Of a stretch of 64,000 nt of DNA, positions 24,464 through 32,562 are shown piece by piece. The stretch comes from Nocardiopsis sp. YSL2 (GTDB taxonomy: Bacteria; Actinomycetota; Actinomycetes; Streptosporangiales; Streptosporangiaceae). The notes below the pieces were generated by a model. That model did not search any database. It had not been told where the DNA came from and saw only the letters and a program-made list of their open reading frames with translations. The stretch lies in assembly GCF_030555055.1 (NCBI RefSeq), contig NZ_JAMOAO010000001.1, positions 4,836,001 through 4,900,000 of the forward strand. The letters run 5' to 3'. Each line of letters begins with the position of its first letter. The stretch's first letter is position 1. A program made the translations under genes and the position numbers.

Positions 24464-25399
24464 GTGCCAGCCAACTCCAGCGGTACCGGAAGCGACCACT
24501 ACGACGTCCTCGTCATCGCGGGCACGGGTGTCGACACCGTCGTGCGGGTCGACACCCTGGCCCCGCCCGAGGGCGACTCGGTGTTCGTGCCGCCGGTCCT
24601 GGACTACGTGGGCCATACCGGCAACGGCGTGGCGCTGGGCTGCCACGCCCTGGGACTGGCGACCAAGTTCGTGGACTTCCTGGGCGACGACGTCCAGGGC
24701 CGCATGGTCCTGGAGGCCTACGCCGAGCGCGGGCTCGACTTCAGCCACGTCGTCTCGCCGCACGGCACGCCCCGGGGCGTGAACCTGGTCGACGCCCAGG
24801 GCCGCAGGTTCTCCTACTTCGACGGCCGCCACCCCGCAGACCTGCGGCTGCCCCGCGAGTTCTACCTGCCCTTCGTCGAGCGTGCCCGCCACGTGCACAT
24901 GTCGATCATGGGCCACAACCGGGACGTCTACGACGACCTGGAGCGGCTGGGGGTGCCCAGCTCCACCGACCTGCACGACTGGGACGGCCGCGAGGAACAC
25001 CACCTGCCCTACGCCCTGCGCTCGGACCTGGTCTTCCTCAGCGCCGCCGCGATCCACGGACGGGTGGGCGAGGTGATGCGCGGCGTACTGGAGCGGGGCC
25101 GGGCGGGGCTGGTCGTGGCCACCGACGGCGCCGAGGGCTGCCACGTGCTCGAACGCGGCTGGGCCGAGCCCGTCCACGTGCCCGCCGCCGACCCCGGGGC
25201 ACCGGTCGTGGACACCAACGGTGCGGGCGACTCGTTCGTCGCGGCCTTCCTGCACGCCCGCCTGGAGGGCGCGCCGCCCCTGGAGTGCGCGCGGGCCGGA
25301 GCGGTGGCGGGCGCCTTCGCCTGCACGACCGCCGGGACGCACACGGACTTCCTGACCCTGTCAGGCCTGCGCCACCTCACCGGTGATGGCGACGCGTAG
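24464..25399 (+). CDS. PfkB-family carbohydrate kinase, substrate unknown
   Basis: The 311-residue ribokinase fold has an N-terminal VLVIAGTGVDTVVRVD, the substrate-side GHTGNGVALGCHALG and the ATP/catalytic motif DTNGAGDSFVAAFL with the catalytic Asp of GAGD. GTG 24464 follows GGAGGCACA, 12 bp after the gamma-glutamyl hydrolase, so it is in the same transcription unit. No sugar step is obvious in an ethanolamine route, so the gene may belong to another function or phosphorylate an unexpected alcohol. I cannot name the substrate. Confidence 0.8.
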   Translation: MPANSSGTGSDHYDVLVIAGTGVDTVVRVDTLAPPEGDSVFVPPVLDYVGHTGNGVALGCHALGLATKFVDFLGDDVQGRMVLEAYAERGLDFSHVVSPHGTPRGVNLVDAQGRRFSYFDGRHPADLRLPREFYLPFVERARHVHMSIMGHNRDVYDDLERLGVPSSTDLHDWDGREEHHLPYALRSDLVFLSAAAIHGRVGEVMRGVLERGRAGLVVATDGAEGCHVLERGWAEPVHVPAADPGAPVVDTNGAGDSFVAAFLHARLEGAPPLECARAGAVAGAFACTTAGTHTDFLTLSGLRHLTGDGDA

Positions 25400-25430
25400 T
25401 GTGCCCTAGTGTTTCGGCTGGGGAGGCACT

Positions 25431-26387
25431 GTGGACAACGAATGGTTCGGGCGTCGGACCTACCGGTGGTCGGACTGGACGCTCGAGGGGCTGGCGGAAC
25501 TCAAGCGGCGCAGCGGGACGACCGTCAGCCTGGTGATCCCGGCCAAGAACGAGGCGGCGACCGTCGGCGGCATCGTCGCCCGGGTGCGCGCGGCCCTGGT
25601 GGAGGACGTCCCCCTGGTCGACGAACTGGTCGTCATGGACTCCGACTCCACCGACGACACCGGCGCGCTGGCCGGCGCGGCCGGGGCGCGGGTGCACCGC
25701 GTCGTGGACGTGCGCCCCGACCTGGGCCACCACCGGGGCAAGGGCGAGGCCATGTGGAAGTCGCTCTTCGTCACCTCCGGCGACGTCGTGGCGTTCATGG
25801 ACGCCGACCTGGTGGAGTGGGACACCCACTTCGTGTCGGGTCTGCTGGGCCCCTTGCTGTCCGAGCCGGGGGTGGGCCTGGTCAAGGCCTTCTACGACCG
25901 GGTCCTGGACCACGGCGGCGCCGGCACCAACGAGGGCGGCCGGGTCACCGAGCTGGTGGCCCGTCCCACCATCGCGCTGCGCTGGCCGGAGCTGGCGGGC
26001 GTGGTCCAGCCGCTGTCGGGGGAGTGGGCGGTGCGCCGCGAGCTCCTGCGGGACCTGCCGGTGCCCACGGGCTACGGGGTGGAGCTGGCCGTGCTGGTCG
26101 ACACCTACCTCAGGCGGGGGACCGACGCGATCGCCCAGGTGGACATGGGGCGGCGCGCCCACCGGCACCAGAGCCTGCGCGGGCTGGGGATGATGGCCAC
26201 CGAGCTGTTGGCCGTGGCCGACCGCCGGGCCGGAGTCGGTCAGGGGCGCGAGGCGGTCGAGGTGCGCCAGTTCGGCACGGGCGGACGGACGACGACACGT
26301 ACGGTGAGTGTGGTCGAGCGGGGCCCCGCGGCGCGGGTGGCGCCCGCACCGGAGTGGCACCAGGGAGAGGTGGCCGATTCGTGCTGA
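25431..26387 (+). CDS. gpgS: Glucosyl-3-phosphoglycerate synthase
   Basis: The 318-residue GT-A glycosyltransferase (GT81) has the characteristic start EWFGRRTYRWSDW, nucleotide-sugar loop LVIPAKNEAATV, DXD-type MDADLVEWD, and VVQPLSGEWAVRR, GYGVELAVLVDTYLR and AHRHQSL. GpgS transfers glucose from NDP-glucose to 3-phosphoglycerate, the first step to glucosylglycerate and methylglucose lipopolysaccharides. Start GTG 25431 follows GGGGAGGC. The next gene is a FolP2-type protein overlapping by seven bases, the same pairing as Rv1208-Rv1207 in Mycobacterium tuberculosis. Confidence 0.92.
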   Translation: MDNEWFGRRTYRWSDWTLEGLAELKRRSGTTVSLVIPAKNEAATVGGIVARVRAALVEDVPLVDELVVMDSDSTDDTGALAGAAGARVHRVVDVRPDLGHHRGKGEAMWKSLFVTSGDVVAFMDADLVEWDTHFVSGLLGPLLSEPGVGLVKAFYDRVLDHGGAGTNEGGRVTELVARPTIALRWPELAGVVQPLSGEWAVRRELLRDLPVPTGYGVELAVLVDTYLRRGTDAIAQVDMGRRAHRHQSLRGLGMMATELLAVADRRAGVGQGREAVEVRQFGTGGRTTTRTVSVVERGPAARVAPAPEWHQGEVADSC

Positions 26388-27241
26388 GACTGCGGGGCCG
26401 GGAGTACGCCCCGGACGCGGCGCTGGTGATGGCGATCGTCAACCGGACCCCGGACTCCTTCTACGACCGGGGGGCGACCTGGGACGACGGGCCCGCGTTC
26501 GAGCGCGTGCGCCGCGTCGTGGCCCAGGGGGCGGACATCGTCGACATCGGCGGCATCAAGGCGGCCCCGGGCGAGGAGATCGGCGCGGACGAGGAGAAGC
26601 GCCGGATCGTCGACTTCGTGGCGGGGGTCCGGCAGGAGTTCCCCGACCTGGTCATCAGCGTGGACACCTGGCGTGCCTCGGTGGGCCGGGCGGTGTGCGA
26701 GGCGGGCGCCGACCTGCTCAACGACGCCTGGGGCGGGTACGACCCGGAGCTGGCCGAGGTGGCCGCGGAGTTCGGTGCCGGGCTGGTGTGCACGCACACC
26801 GGCGGGGTGACCCCGCGTACCCGGCCGCACCGGCTGCACTACGACGACGTGGTGCGCGAGGCGATCGACTCCACCGTGGCCCTGGCCGAACGCGCGGTGG
26901 CGCTGGGGGCGCCCGCGGAGTCGGTGCTGATCGACCCCGCCCACGACTTCGGCAAGAACACCTGGCACTCGTTGGAGCTGACGCGCAGGCTCGACGAGAT
27001 GACGGCGACCGGGTGGCCGGTGCTGGTGTCGCTGTCCAACAAGGACTTCGTCGGCGAGACCCTCGACCTGCCCGTGGGCGAGCGGCTGACCGGCACACTG
27101 GCGGCGACCGCGGTGTGCGCCTGGCACGGGGCGCGGGTCTACCGGGTCCACGAGGTCGTGGAGACCCGCCAGGTCCTGGACATGGTCGCCACGATCAGGG
27201 GTGTACGGCCTCCCTCGCGGGCAGTGAGAGGCTTGGCGTAG
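26381..27241 (+). CDS. folP2: Dihydropteroate synthase homologue, FolP2 type
   Basis: The 286-residue TIM-barrel DHPS homologue starts at GTG 26381, inside the gpgS stop region. Motifs are VMAIVNRTPDSFYDRG (FolP2-like; true FolP has NVTPDSFSDGG-like text), DIGGIKAAPGEE, VSVDTW-type ISVDTWRAS, LINDAW-type LLNDAWGG, and a C-terminal RVHEV. In M. tuberculosis the FolP2 paralog next to gpgS lacks clear dihydropteroate synthase activity as I recall, so this may act in a side pathway rather than in folate synthesis. The pairing with gpgS is the best functional clue. Confidence 0.85.
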   Translation: MLRLRGREYAPDAALVMAIVNRTPDSFYDRGATWDDGPAFERVRRVVAQGADIVDIGGIKAAPGEEIGADEEKRRIVDFVAGVRQEFPDLVISVDTWRASVGRAVCEAGADLLNDAWGGYDPELAEVAAEFGAGLVCTHTGGVTPRTRPHRLHYDDVVREAIDSTVALAERAVALGAPAESVLIDPAHDFGKNTWHSLELTRRLDEMTATGWPVLVSLSNKDFVGETLDLPVGERLTGTLAATAVCAWHGARVYRVHEVVETRQVLDMVATIRGVRPPSRAVRGLA

Positions 27242-27276
27242 GACGTGCGCGCGCGAGACGTCCTGGAGGAGGCTCG

Positions 27277-27966
27277 ATGATCGTCGGAACCGCTGTCTGC
27301 CCGCATCCGCCGCTGCTGCTGCGTGAGCTCACCGGTGGGCAGGACGTCGCCGCGGACCTGCGCAAGGCCTGCGAGGCGGCGCTGGCGTCCCTGGTCGCGC
27401 TCGCCCCCGAGGTGGTCGTGGTCGTGGGAGGGGCCGACACCGGTGGCCGGCACGCGCCGGGGGCGGCGCCGGCCGGGGCCTTCGGTGCCACGGGGGCGCG
27501 GCCGGCGGAGGACGCGCTGCCGCTGAGCCTGGGCGTGGCGGGCCGGCTGCTCGACGCGGTCGGCGGTCCGGTCCCCGTCGAGATGTACGCGGTGGCCTTC
27601 GACGCCGACCCCGGGCAGGTGGCGGAGGCGGCGCGCGCGATCGCCCGCCGCCCGGAGCGTGTGGGGCTGCTGGTGATGGGCGACGGCAGCGCCCGCCGGG
27701 GCGTCAGGGCGCCCGGTCACCTGGACGAGCGCGCCTTCGCCTTCGACGAGCGCGTGTGCCGGGCCCTGGCCGAGGCCGACCCGTCGGCGCTGCTGGGTCT
27801 GGAGCCCGGCCTGGCCGCGGAACTGCTGGTGGCCGGACGCGCCGCCCTGCAGGTGATGGCGTCCGCGGTGGTGGAGGACGGCGCGTCCTACCGGTCCGAG
27901 GTGCTCTACGCCGACGACCCGTTCGGGGTCATGTACACGGTGGCGGTGTGGTCGTGCGCCTGCTGA
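27277..27966 (+). CDS. LigB-like class III extradiol dioxygenase-fold protein
   Basis: The 229-residue protein begins MIVGTAVCPHPPLLLRELTGG, the metal-binding entrance of the LigB fold (HPPLL). It continues with VVVVVGGADTGG, LLVMGDGSARRG and SEVLYADDPFGVMYTVAVW. Conserved actinobacterial proteins of this kind lie near miaA/dapF or folate-type genes and have no proven ring-cleavage role. ATG 27277 follows GGAGGAGGC. It overlaps the RibD-C gene. Confidence 0.78.
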   Translation: MIVGTAVCPHPPLLLRELTGGQDVAADLRKACEAALASLVALAPEVVVVVGGADTGGRHAPGAAPAGAFGATGARPAEDALPLSLGVAGRLLDAVGGPVPVEMYAVAFDADPGQVAEAARAIARRPERVGLLVMGDGSARRGVRAPGHLDERAFAFDERVCRALAEADPSALLGLEPGLAAELLVAGRAALQVMASAVVEDGASYRSEVLYADDPFGVMYTVAVWSCAC

Positions 27967-28724
27967 TGAACGAGGTCGCGCCCGGAGCGGCCGAGCCCGG
28001 CGACCCCGTCGACGACGCCGTCCTGGAGGCCCTCTACGCCTACCCCGACACGAGCGCGCGGCCGTGGGTGCGGGCGAACATGGTCTCCACGCTGGACGGT
28101 GCCGCCGCGGGCAACGACGGCCGGACCGGGACCATCAACACCGAGGCCGACCTGGTCGTGTTCACGCTGCTGCGGGATCTGGCCGACGTGGTCCTGGTGG
28201 GCGCCGGGACGGCGCGTGCCGAGGGCTACCGCCGCCCCACGCCGCGCACCGGTGCGCGGCGCCGGAGCGCCGAGGCGCAGGGGCGTGCCCCGCACCCGGC
28301 GCTGGCGGTGGTCACCCGCACCGCGCACGTGCCGCCGCTGCTGGCGGCCGAGGATCCCGACCGGGGACAGGTGTGGCTGGTGACCTGCCAGGAGGCGGGC
28401 GAACCGGCGCTGGAGCGGGCGCGTTCGGTACTGGGCCCCGAACGGGTGCTGGTGCTGGGCGAGACGGAGGTCGACCTGGTCGCTGCGGTGGACGCGCTGC
28501 ACGCGCGGGGGCTGTCCCGGATCCTGTGCGAGGGCGGTCCGCGGCTCCTGCGGGACGTGGCCGCCGAGGGCGTGCTCGACGAGCTGTGCCTGACCGTCGT
28601 GCCCGTGCTGGCCGCGGGGGCGGAGCAGCGGATCACCGCCGGCGCGGCCGTGGACCAGGAACTGGTGCCGCGCCTTCTGCTGGAGGGCGGGGGAACGCTG
28701 CTGCACCGGTGGATCCGCCCCTGA
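27954..28724 (+). CDS. RibD C-terminal-like pyrimidine reductase family protein
   Basis: This 256-residue stand-alone RibD-C/DHFR-fold reductase has RANMVSTLDGAAAGNDGRTG, VLVGAGTARAEGYRRP, ILCEGGPRLLRDV and a conserved end. Stand-alone members may reduce pteridine- or pyrimidine-like substrates, or use F420 or NADPH. The start is uncertain: GTG 27954 gives MRLLMNEV and overlaps the LigB-like gene by 13 bases; ATG 27966 overlaps by one base. It ends the gpgS transcription unit. Confidence 0.82.
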   Translation: MRLLMNEVAPGAAEPGDPVDDAVLEALYAYPDTSARPWVRANMVSTLDGAAAGNDGRTGTINTEADLVVFTLLRDLADVVLVGAGTARAEGYRRPTPRTGARRRSAEAQGRAPHPALAVVTRTAHVPPLLAAEDPDRGQVWLVTCQEAGEPALERARSVLGPERVLVLGETEVDLVAAVDALHARGLSRILCEGGPRLLRDVAAEGVLDELCLTVVPVLAAGAEQRITAGAAVDQELVPRLLLEGGGTLLHRWIRP

Positions 28725-28753
28725 TCCGGGCCCGCTGCGTTCCACCCGTGGTG

Positions 28754-28784
28754 GGCTCCGACCGCCGCCGAACCGTCGGGAGCC
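28754..28784. terminator. Imperfect hairpin in the convergent gap after the RibD-C gene
   Basis: GGCTCCGAC (28754-28762) pairs with GTCGGGAGCC (28775-28784) with one bulged G and a 12-nt loop. It lies 30 bp after the RibD-C stop. I see nothing else certain in the 168-bp gap before the opposing gene. Confidence 0.4.
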
Positions 28785-28892
28785 GCGTGTGGAGACCGGA
28801 GACGGGCCCCGGCCGCCGGGATGACCTCCCGGGACGCGTTCGCCCGGGTCGGCCAGGCGATCGAGGGTCACCTGCCGGTGTCGGCGCCGTCC

Positions 28893-30371
28893 TCAGGCGG
28901 AGTCGGCGGCGACGATGACGCGCAGAGCGGCGGGCCGCTTGGTGAACCGCACCGTGTCCCCGCACTCCCACACCTCGCCGTCCACGGAGATCTGCCGGTG
29001 GTCGGGCGGAAGGGCGAGCGTGAGCCCCGTGGTGAGCCAGGTGGAGTAGCCGTCCCCGCCCCGGGGGCGGTCGAGCAGGATGTCGGTGAGGGCGCGCCAC
29101 CGGGGCGAGCGCCGCGCCGCCCCCAGCACCCGCACGTCGAGCCGCCCGTCGTCGAGCCGCTCGCGCATCGCCGGGAAGCGACCGTGCGTGCGGTACCGGC
29201 AGTTGCCCACGAAGGCCCACCACACGCGGGTCGGACGGCCGTCGATGCGGGTCGGGGTGGGTTCGACGTTCCTCAGGTCGCGCCACAGGGCCAGGCCGAA
29301 CGCCGGCCACTTGCCGATCCTGGGCGCCCAGCGGTCGCGGCGCCGGACCAGGCGCGGGTGCGAGCCGAACGTCGCGGTGTTGAGGAAGACCCGGCCGTCG
29401 GCCTCGCCCACGTCGACCCTGGCCAGGTGGCCGGTCGCGTAGGCCCGCAGGGCGGTCTCCACCGAGGTCAGGCCGAGGGTGCGGGCGAAGTTGTTCAGGG
29501 TGCCGGTCGGCAGGACGAGCAGTGGCCGGTCGTGGTCCAGAGCGGCGCGGGCCCCGGCGTTGGCCGTCCCGTCGCCTCCCGAGACCGCCAGGACCCGGCT
29601 GTTGCGGGCCGCCTCGTCCATCACCGCCGCCATGTCGTCGTCCGGGGTCAGCGGCACGATCCGCGCCTTCGGCAGCGACCGTGTCACACGGTCCGCGGTG
29701 TCACCGAAGCTCGGCGCCCCGATCCCCGTCCCGGCGGAGCGCGGGTTGACCACCACGGTCACGTCGGCGCCCTCGGGTTCGGTGCCGGCCGTGCCCTCGA
29801 AGGTGGTGCGCGCGCCCGAGACCAGTTCCGGGCGGGCGGGAAGGACGACCCGCGACAGCAGGGCCGCGGCGGAGCCGATGGCCAGGCCCCCGGCCACGTC
29901 GCCGGGGTAGTGGACGCCGCTGTGCACCCGGGACAGCGCCACGGCGCCGGCGATGGCCCAGACCACGGCGGACAGCGGGCGCGGGGCGTCGGCGGCGATC
30001 CCCCCGGCGAAGGCCACCGCGGCGGCGGTGTGCCCCGAGGGGAAGGAGGAGTTGCCGTAGGCGCGGTAGGGGCGACGGGCGACCGGGACCCGGGAGCTGT
30101 CCGGACGCGAACGGGTGACCAGGTTCTTGACCACGAAGGAGGCGGCGTTGGCGGCGCCGGCGGAGGCGATCGCCCGCAGCGCGGTGCGGCGCAGGCGGGG
30201 CCCGCCGGTGGCCGCGAGCGTGGCCGAGACCAGCAGCCACGGCGCCATGTGGTCGGTGGCCTGGACGAAGCGGGGGGTGACCGGGTCCAGCACGGGCGGA
30301 CCGATCGCCGTCACCCTGTCGTAGAGGTAGCGGTCGGCACGGCTGAAGGGTCGTGACAGGCGCAGTCGCAT
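28893..30371 (-). CDS. Fusion of PAP2 phosphatase and diacylglycerol kinase-like domains
   Basis: The 492-residue protein has two parts. The N-terminal 200 residues contain the PAP2 active-site motifs KNLVTRSRPD, PSGH and SRVHSGVHYPGDV. The rest is a DAGK catalytic domain (VVVNPRSAGTGIG, SGGDGTANAGA, LPTGTLNNFARTLG). One half can remove and the other add a phosphate on lipid head groups, so the fusion may recycle or remodel prenyl or diacyl lipids at the membrane. ATG 30371 gives MRLRLSRPF; a longer frame from 30434 is unlikely. Such fusions are common in actinobacteria. It diverges from the lipid operon that follows. Confidence 0.88.
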   Translation of the reverse strand: MRLRLSRPFSRADRYLYDRVTAIGPPVLDPVTPRFVQATDHMAPWLLVSATLAATGGPRLRRTALRAIASAGAANAASFVVKNLVTRSRPDSSRVPVARRPYRAYGNSSFPSGHTAAAVAFAGGIAADAPRPLSAVVWAIAGAVALSRVHSGVHYPGDVAGGLAIGSAAALLSRVVLPARPELVSGARTTFEGTAGTEPEGADVTVVVNPRSAGTGIGAPSFGDTADRVTRSLPKARIVPLTPDDDMAAVMDEAARNSRVLAVSGGDGTANAGARAALDHDRPLLVLPTGTLNNFARTLGLTSVETALRAYATGHLARVDVGEADGRVFLNTATFGSHPRLVRRRDRWAPRIGKWPAFGLALWRDLRNVEPTPTRIDGRPTRVWWAFVGNCRYRTHGRFPAMRERLDDGRLDVRVLGAARRSPRWRALTDILLDRPRGGDGYSTWLTTGLTLALPPDHRQISVDGEVWECGDTVRFTKRPAALRVIVAADSA

Positions 30372-30529
30372 GCTCCCCAGGGTGGTCCCGTCCGGCCTCG
30401 GAGTCCAGGACCCGGCGGGTATGGATCGCCCCACATTTCGTGATCGATCCGTGACATATCCGGGGCAATCCGCCCTGTCGTTCCGCGACGAATCACCCGT
30501 GTCCGATCAGCGAACGAGTAAAGGAACCC

Positions 30530-31813
30530 ATGGTCACGGGCCATACCGTCCCCCGCCGCAGGATCGCCGTCGTCGGCTCCGGGATCTCCGGGCTGACCGC
30601 TGCCCACATCCTGAGCCGGCACGCCGACGTCACCCTCCTGGAAGCGGACAGCCGCCTCGGCGGGCACGCGCACACCCACCGCCTGGGAACCGCGGGTGGC
30701 GCGGAGCTGTCCGTCGACAGCGGCTTCATCGTGCACAACCGCCGCACCTATCCCCATCTACTGCGGTTGTTCGAGGAGTTGCGGGTACCGACGCGCTCCA
30801 CCGAGATGAGCATGTCGGTGCGCTGCGACGGGTGCGGCCTGGAGTACGCGGGGGCGCGGGGCCTGCCCGCCCTGCTGCCGAACCGGTCCCGGCGCAGCGC
30901 CGCCTACCTGCGCATGCTGGCGGAGGTGCCGCGCTTCCACCGCGCTGCCCGGCGCGTGCTCGACTCCGGTCCGCCCTCGCCGGCCCGCGAGCCGACCCTG
31001 GGCGACTTCGCCCGCCACTACCGCTTCGGGCCGCACTTCGTCGCGCACTTCCTGCTGCCGCTGGTGTCCGCGGTGTGGTCGTGCCCGCCGGGGACGGCGC
31101 TGGACTACCCGGCCCGTTACCTGTTCGCCTTCCTGCGCCACCACGGCATGCTCTCCGTGTGGGGATCGCCCTCGTGGCGGACGGTGGTGGGCGGTTCGCA
31201 CGTGTACGTGGACCGCGTGGCCGCGCGTCTGGCCTCGGTGCGCACCGGCACGCCCGTCAGCGGTCTCGCGCGGACGGCCCACGGAGTGCGGCTGCGGGCC
31301 GGCTCCGAGGAGCTGGAGTTCGACGCGGCCGTGGTGGCCACCCACGCCGACCAGGCCCTGGACCTGCTGGAGTCGCCCACCCCGGTCGAGAAGGAGGTCC
31401 TCGGGGCCTTCGGCTACGCGCGCAACCGCACCCTGCTGCACACCGACACCTCCGTCCTGCCCCGGGACCGCGCCACGTGGGCGAGCTGGAACCACCGGCT
31501 GTCCTCGTGCGAGCCCGACGACGCGCCGGTCCGGGTCAGCTACCACATGAACCGCCTGCAGCACCTGCCCGGCGCCGAGCAGTACGTGGTGACCCTCAAC
31601 GACCAGGGCACCGTGGGCTCCGACAGGGTCGTGGCCGCCATGGACTACGCCCACCCCGTCTACACGCCCGCCTCCGTCGCGGCCCAGCGGCGGCTCGTCG
31701 AGCTCAACGACGGCGTCGTGGCCTTCGCCGGGGCACACCACGGGTGGGGCTTCCACGAGGACGGGTGCCGGTCGGGGGTCGTCGCGGCGGCGAGCCTGGG
31801 GGTGCGCTGGTGA
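30530..31813 (+). CDS. FAD-dependent amine oxidase-like protein of COG2907
   Basis: The 427-residue flavoprotein has the dinucleotide motif IAVVGSGISGLTAAHIL and the second arginine-type loop LGGHAHTH. The substrate domain is that of COG2907 (SVDSGFIVHNRRTYP, ATHADQALDLLESP, GWGFHEDGCRSG). ATG 30530 follows AAAGGAACCC. It starts a tight four-gene operon with DUF1365, cyclopropane synthase and DUF1295, a combination also seen in distant bacteria. The protein probably performs a redox step on an acyl chain in partnership with the methyltransferase. The exact reaction is unknown. Confidence 0.85.
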   Translation: MVTGHTVPRRRIAVVGSGISGLTAAHILSRHADVTLLEADSRLGGHAHTHRLGTAGGAELSVDSGFIVHNRRTYPHLLRLFEELRVPTRSTEMSMSVRCDGCGLEYAGARGLPALLPNRSRRSAAYLRMLAEVPRFHRAARRVLDSGPPSPAREPTLGDFARHYRFGPHFVAHFLLPLVSAVWSCPPGTALDYPARYLFAFLRHHGMLSVWGSPSWRTVVGGSHVYVDRVAARLASVRTGTPVSGLARTAHGVRLRAGSEELEFDAAVVATHADQALDLLESPTPVEKEVLGAFGYARNRTLLHTDTSVLPRDRATWASWNHRLSSCEPDDAPVRVSYHMNRLQHLPGAEQYVVTLNDQGTVGSDRVVAAMDYAHPVYTPASVAAQRRLVELNDGVVAFAGAHHGWGFHEDGCRSGVVAAASLGVRW

Positions 31814-32562
31814 GCGACCCCGGCGTCCCGGCGCTCTACGAGTCCACCGTGCGCCACGTCCGCGCCGAACCCGTGCGGCACGCCTTCGCCTACCGCACCT
31901 ACTACTGGCTGGTCGACCTGGACGCCCTGCCGCGCCCGCCCTGGCCCCTCCGGCTCCTGGGCGGGTTCCACGCGGCCGACCACGGCGACGGCGCGGCCCG
32001 GTCCACCCGGGCCGACATCGACGCCTACCTCGCCGGGCACGGGATCGACCTCGCCGGCGGCCGCGTGCTGATGCTCGCCCACGCCCGGGTGCTCGGCCAC
32101 GTGTTCAACCCGCTCACCGTGTACTGGTGCCACGACCGCGGCGGACACCTGGTCCGTGTCGTGGCCGAGGTCCACAACACCTACGGCGGGCGGCACCGCT
32201 ACCTGCTGGAGGTCGACGAGCGGGGCCGGGCCGAGGCCGACAAGGAGTTCCACGTGTCCCCGTTCAACCGGGTCGAGGGCCGCTACCGGCTCAGCCTCCC
32301 GGCACCCGGGGACCGCGTCGCCCTGACCGTCGCCCTGCACCGCACCGGCCGACCGCCCTTCGTGGCCTCGGTGCGGGGCGTACACCGCCCGGCCACCCCC
32401 GGGGCGCTGCTGCGGCTGGCCCTGCGGCACCCCCTCGCCCCACTGGTCGGCGCGCTGCGCATCCGCCGCCAGGGGATCGGGCTCTACCTGCGCGGCCTGC
32501 CGGTCCACCCACCGCGGGCCCACGACCGTGGACGAAGAGAACGAACGGACGAAACGCGATGA
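31810..32562 (+). CDS. DUF1365 family protein
   Basis: The 250-residue protein is recognised from LYESTVRHVRAEPVRHAF, YRTYYWLVDLD, MLAHARVLGHVFNPLTVYWC (split here as MLAHARVLGHVF and NPLTVYWC), EVHNTYGGRHRYLL and the FHVSPFN motif. The GTG start overlaps the upstream flavoprotein by four bases, and its stop overlaps the cyclopropane synthase start by four. Biochemical function is not established. Its constant link with COG2907 and cyclopropane synthase suggests an accessory role in making modified fatty acids. Confidence 0.88.
   Translation: MSDPGVPALYESTVRHVRAEPVRHAFAYRTYYWLVDLDALPRPPWPLRLLGGFHAADHGDGAARSTRADIDAYLAGHGIDLAGGRVLMLAHARVLGHVFNPLTVYWCHDRGGHLVRVVAEVHNTYGGRHRYLLEVDERGRAEADKEFHVSPFNRVEGRYRLSLPAPGDRVALTVALHRTGRPPFVASVRGVHRPATPGALLRLALRHPLAPLVGALRIRRQGIGLYLRGLPVHPPRAHDRGRRERTDETR

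Noticed and set aside
28785-28892. Short open reading from ATG 28821 in the convergent gap (MTSRDAFARVGQ)
   Set aside because: No RBS and no recognisable family, and the frame runs on antisense into the PAP2-DAG kinase gene.
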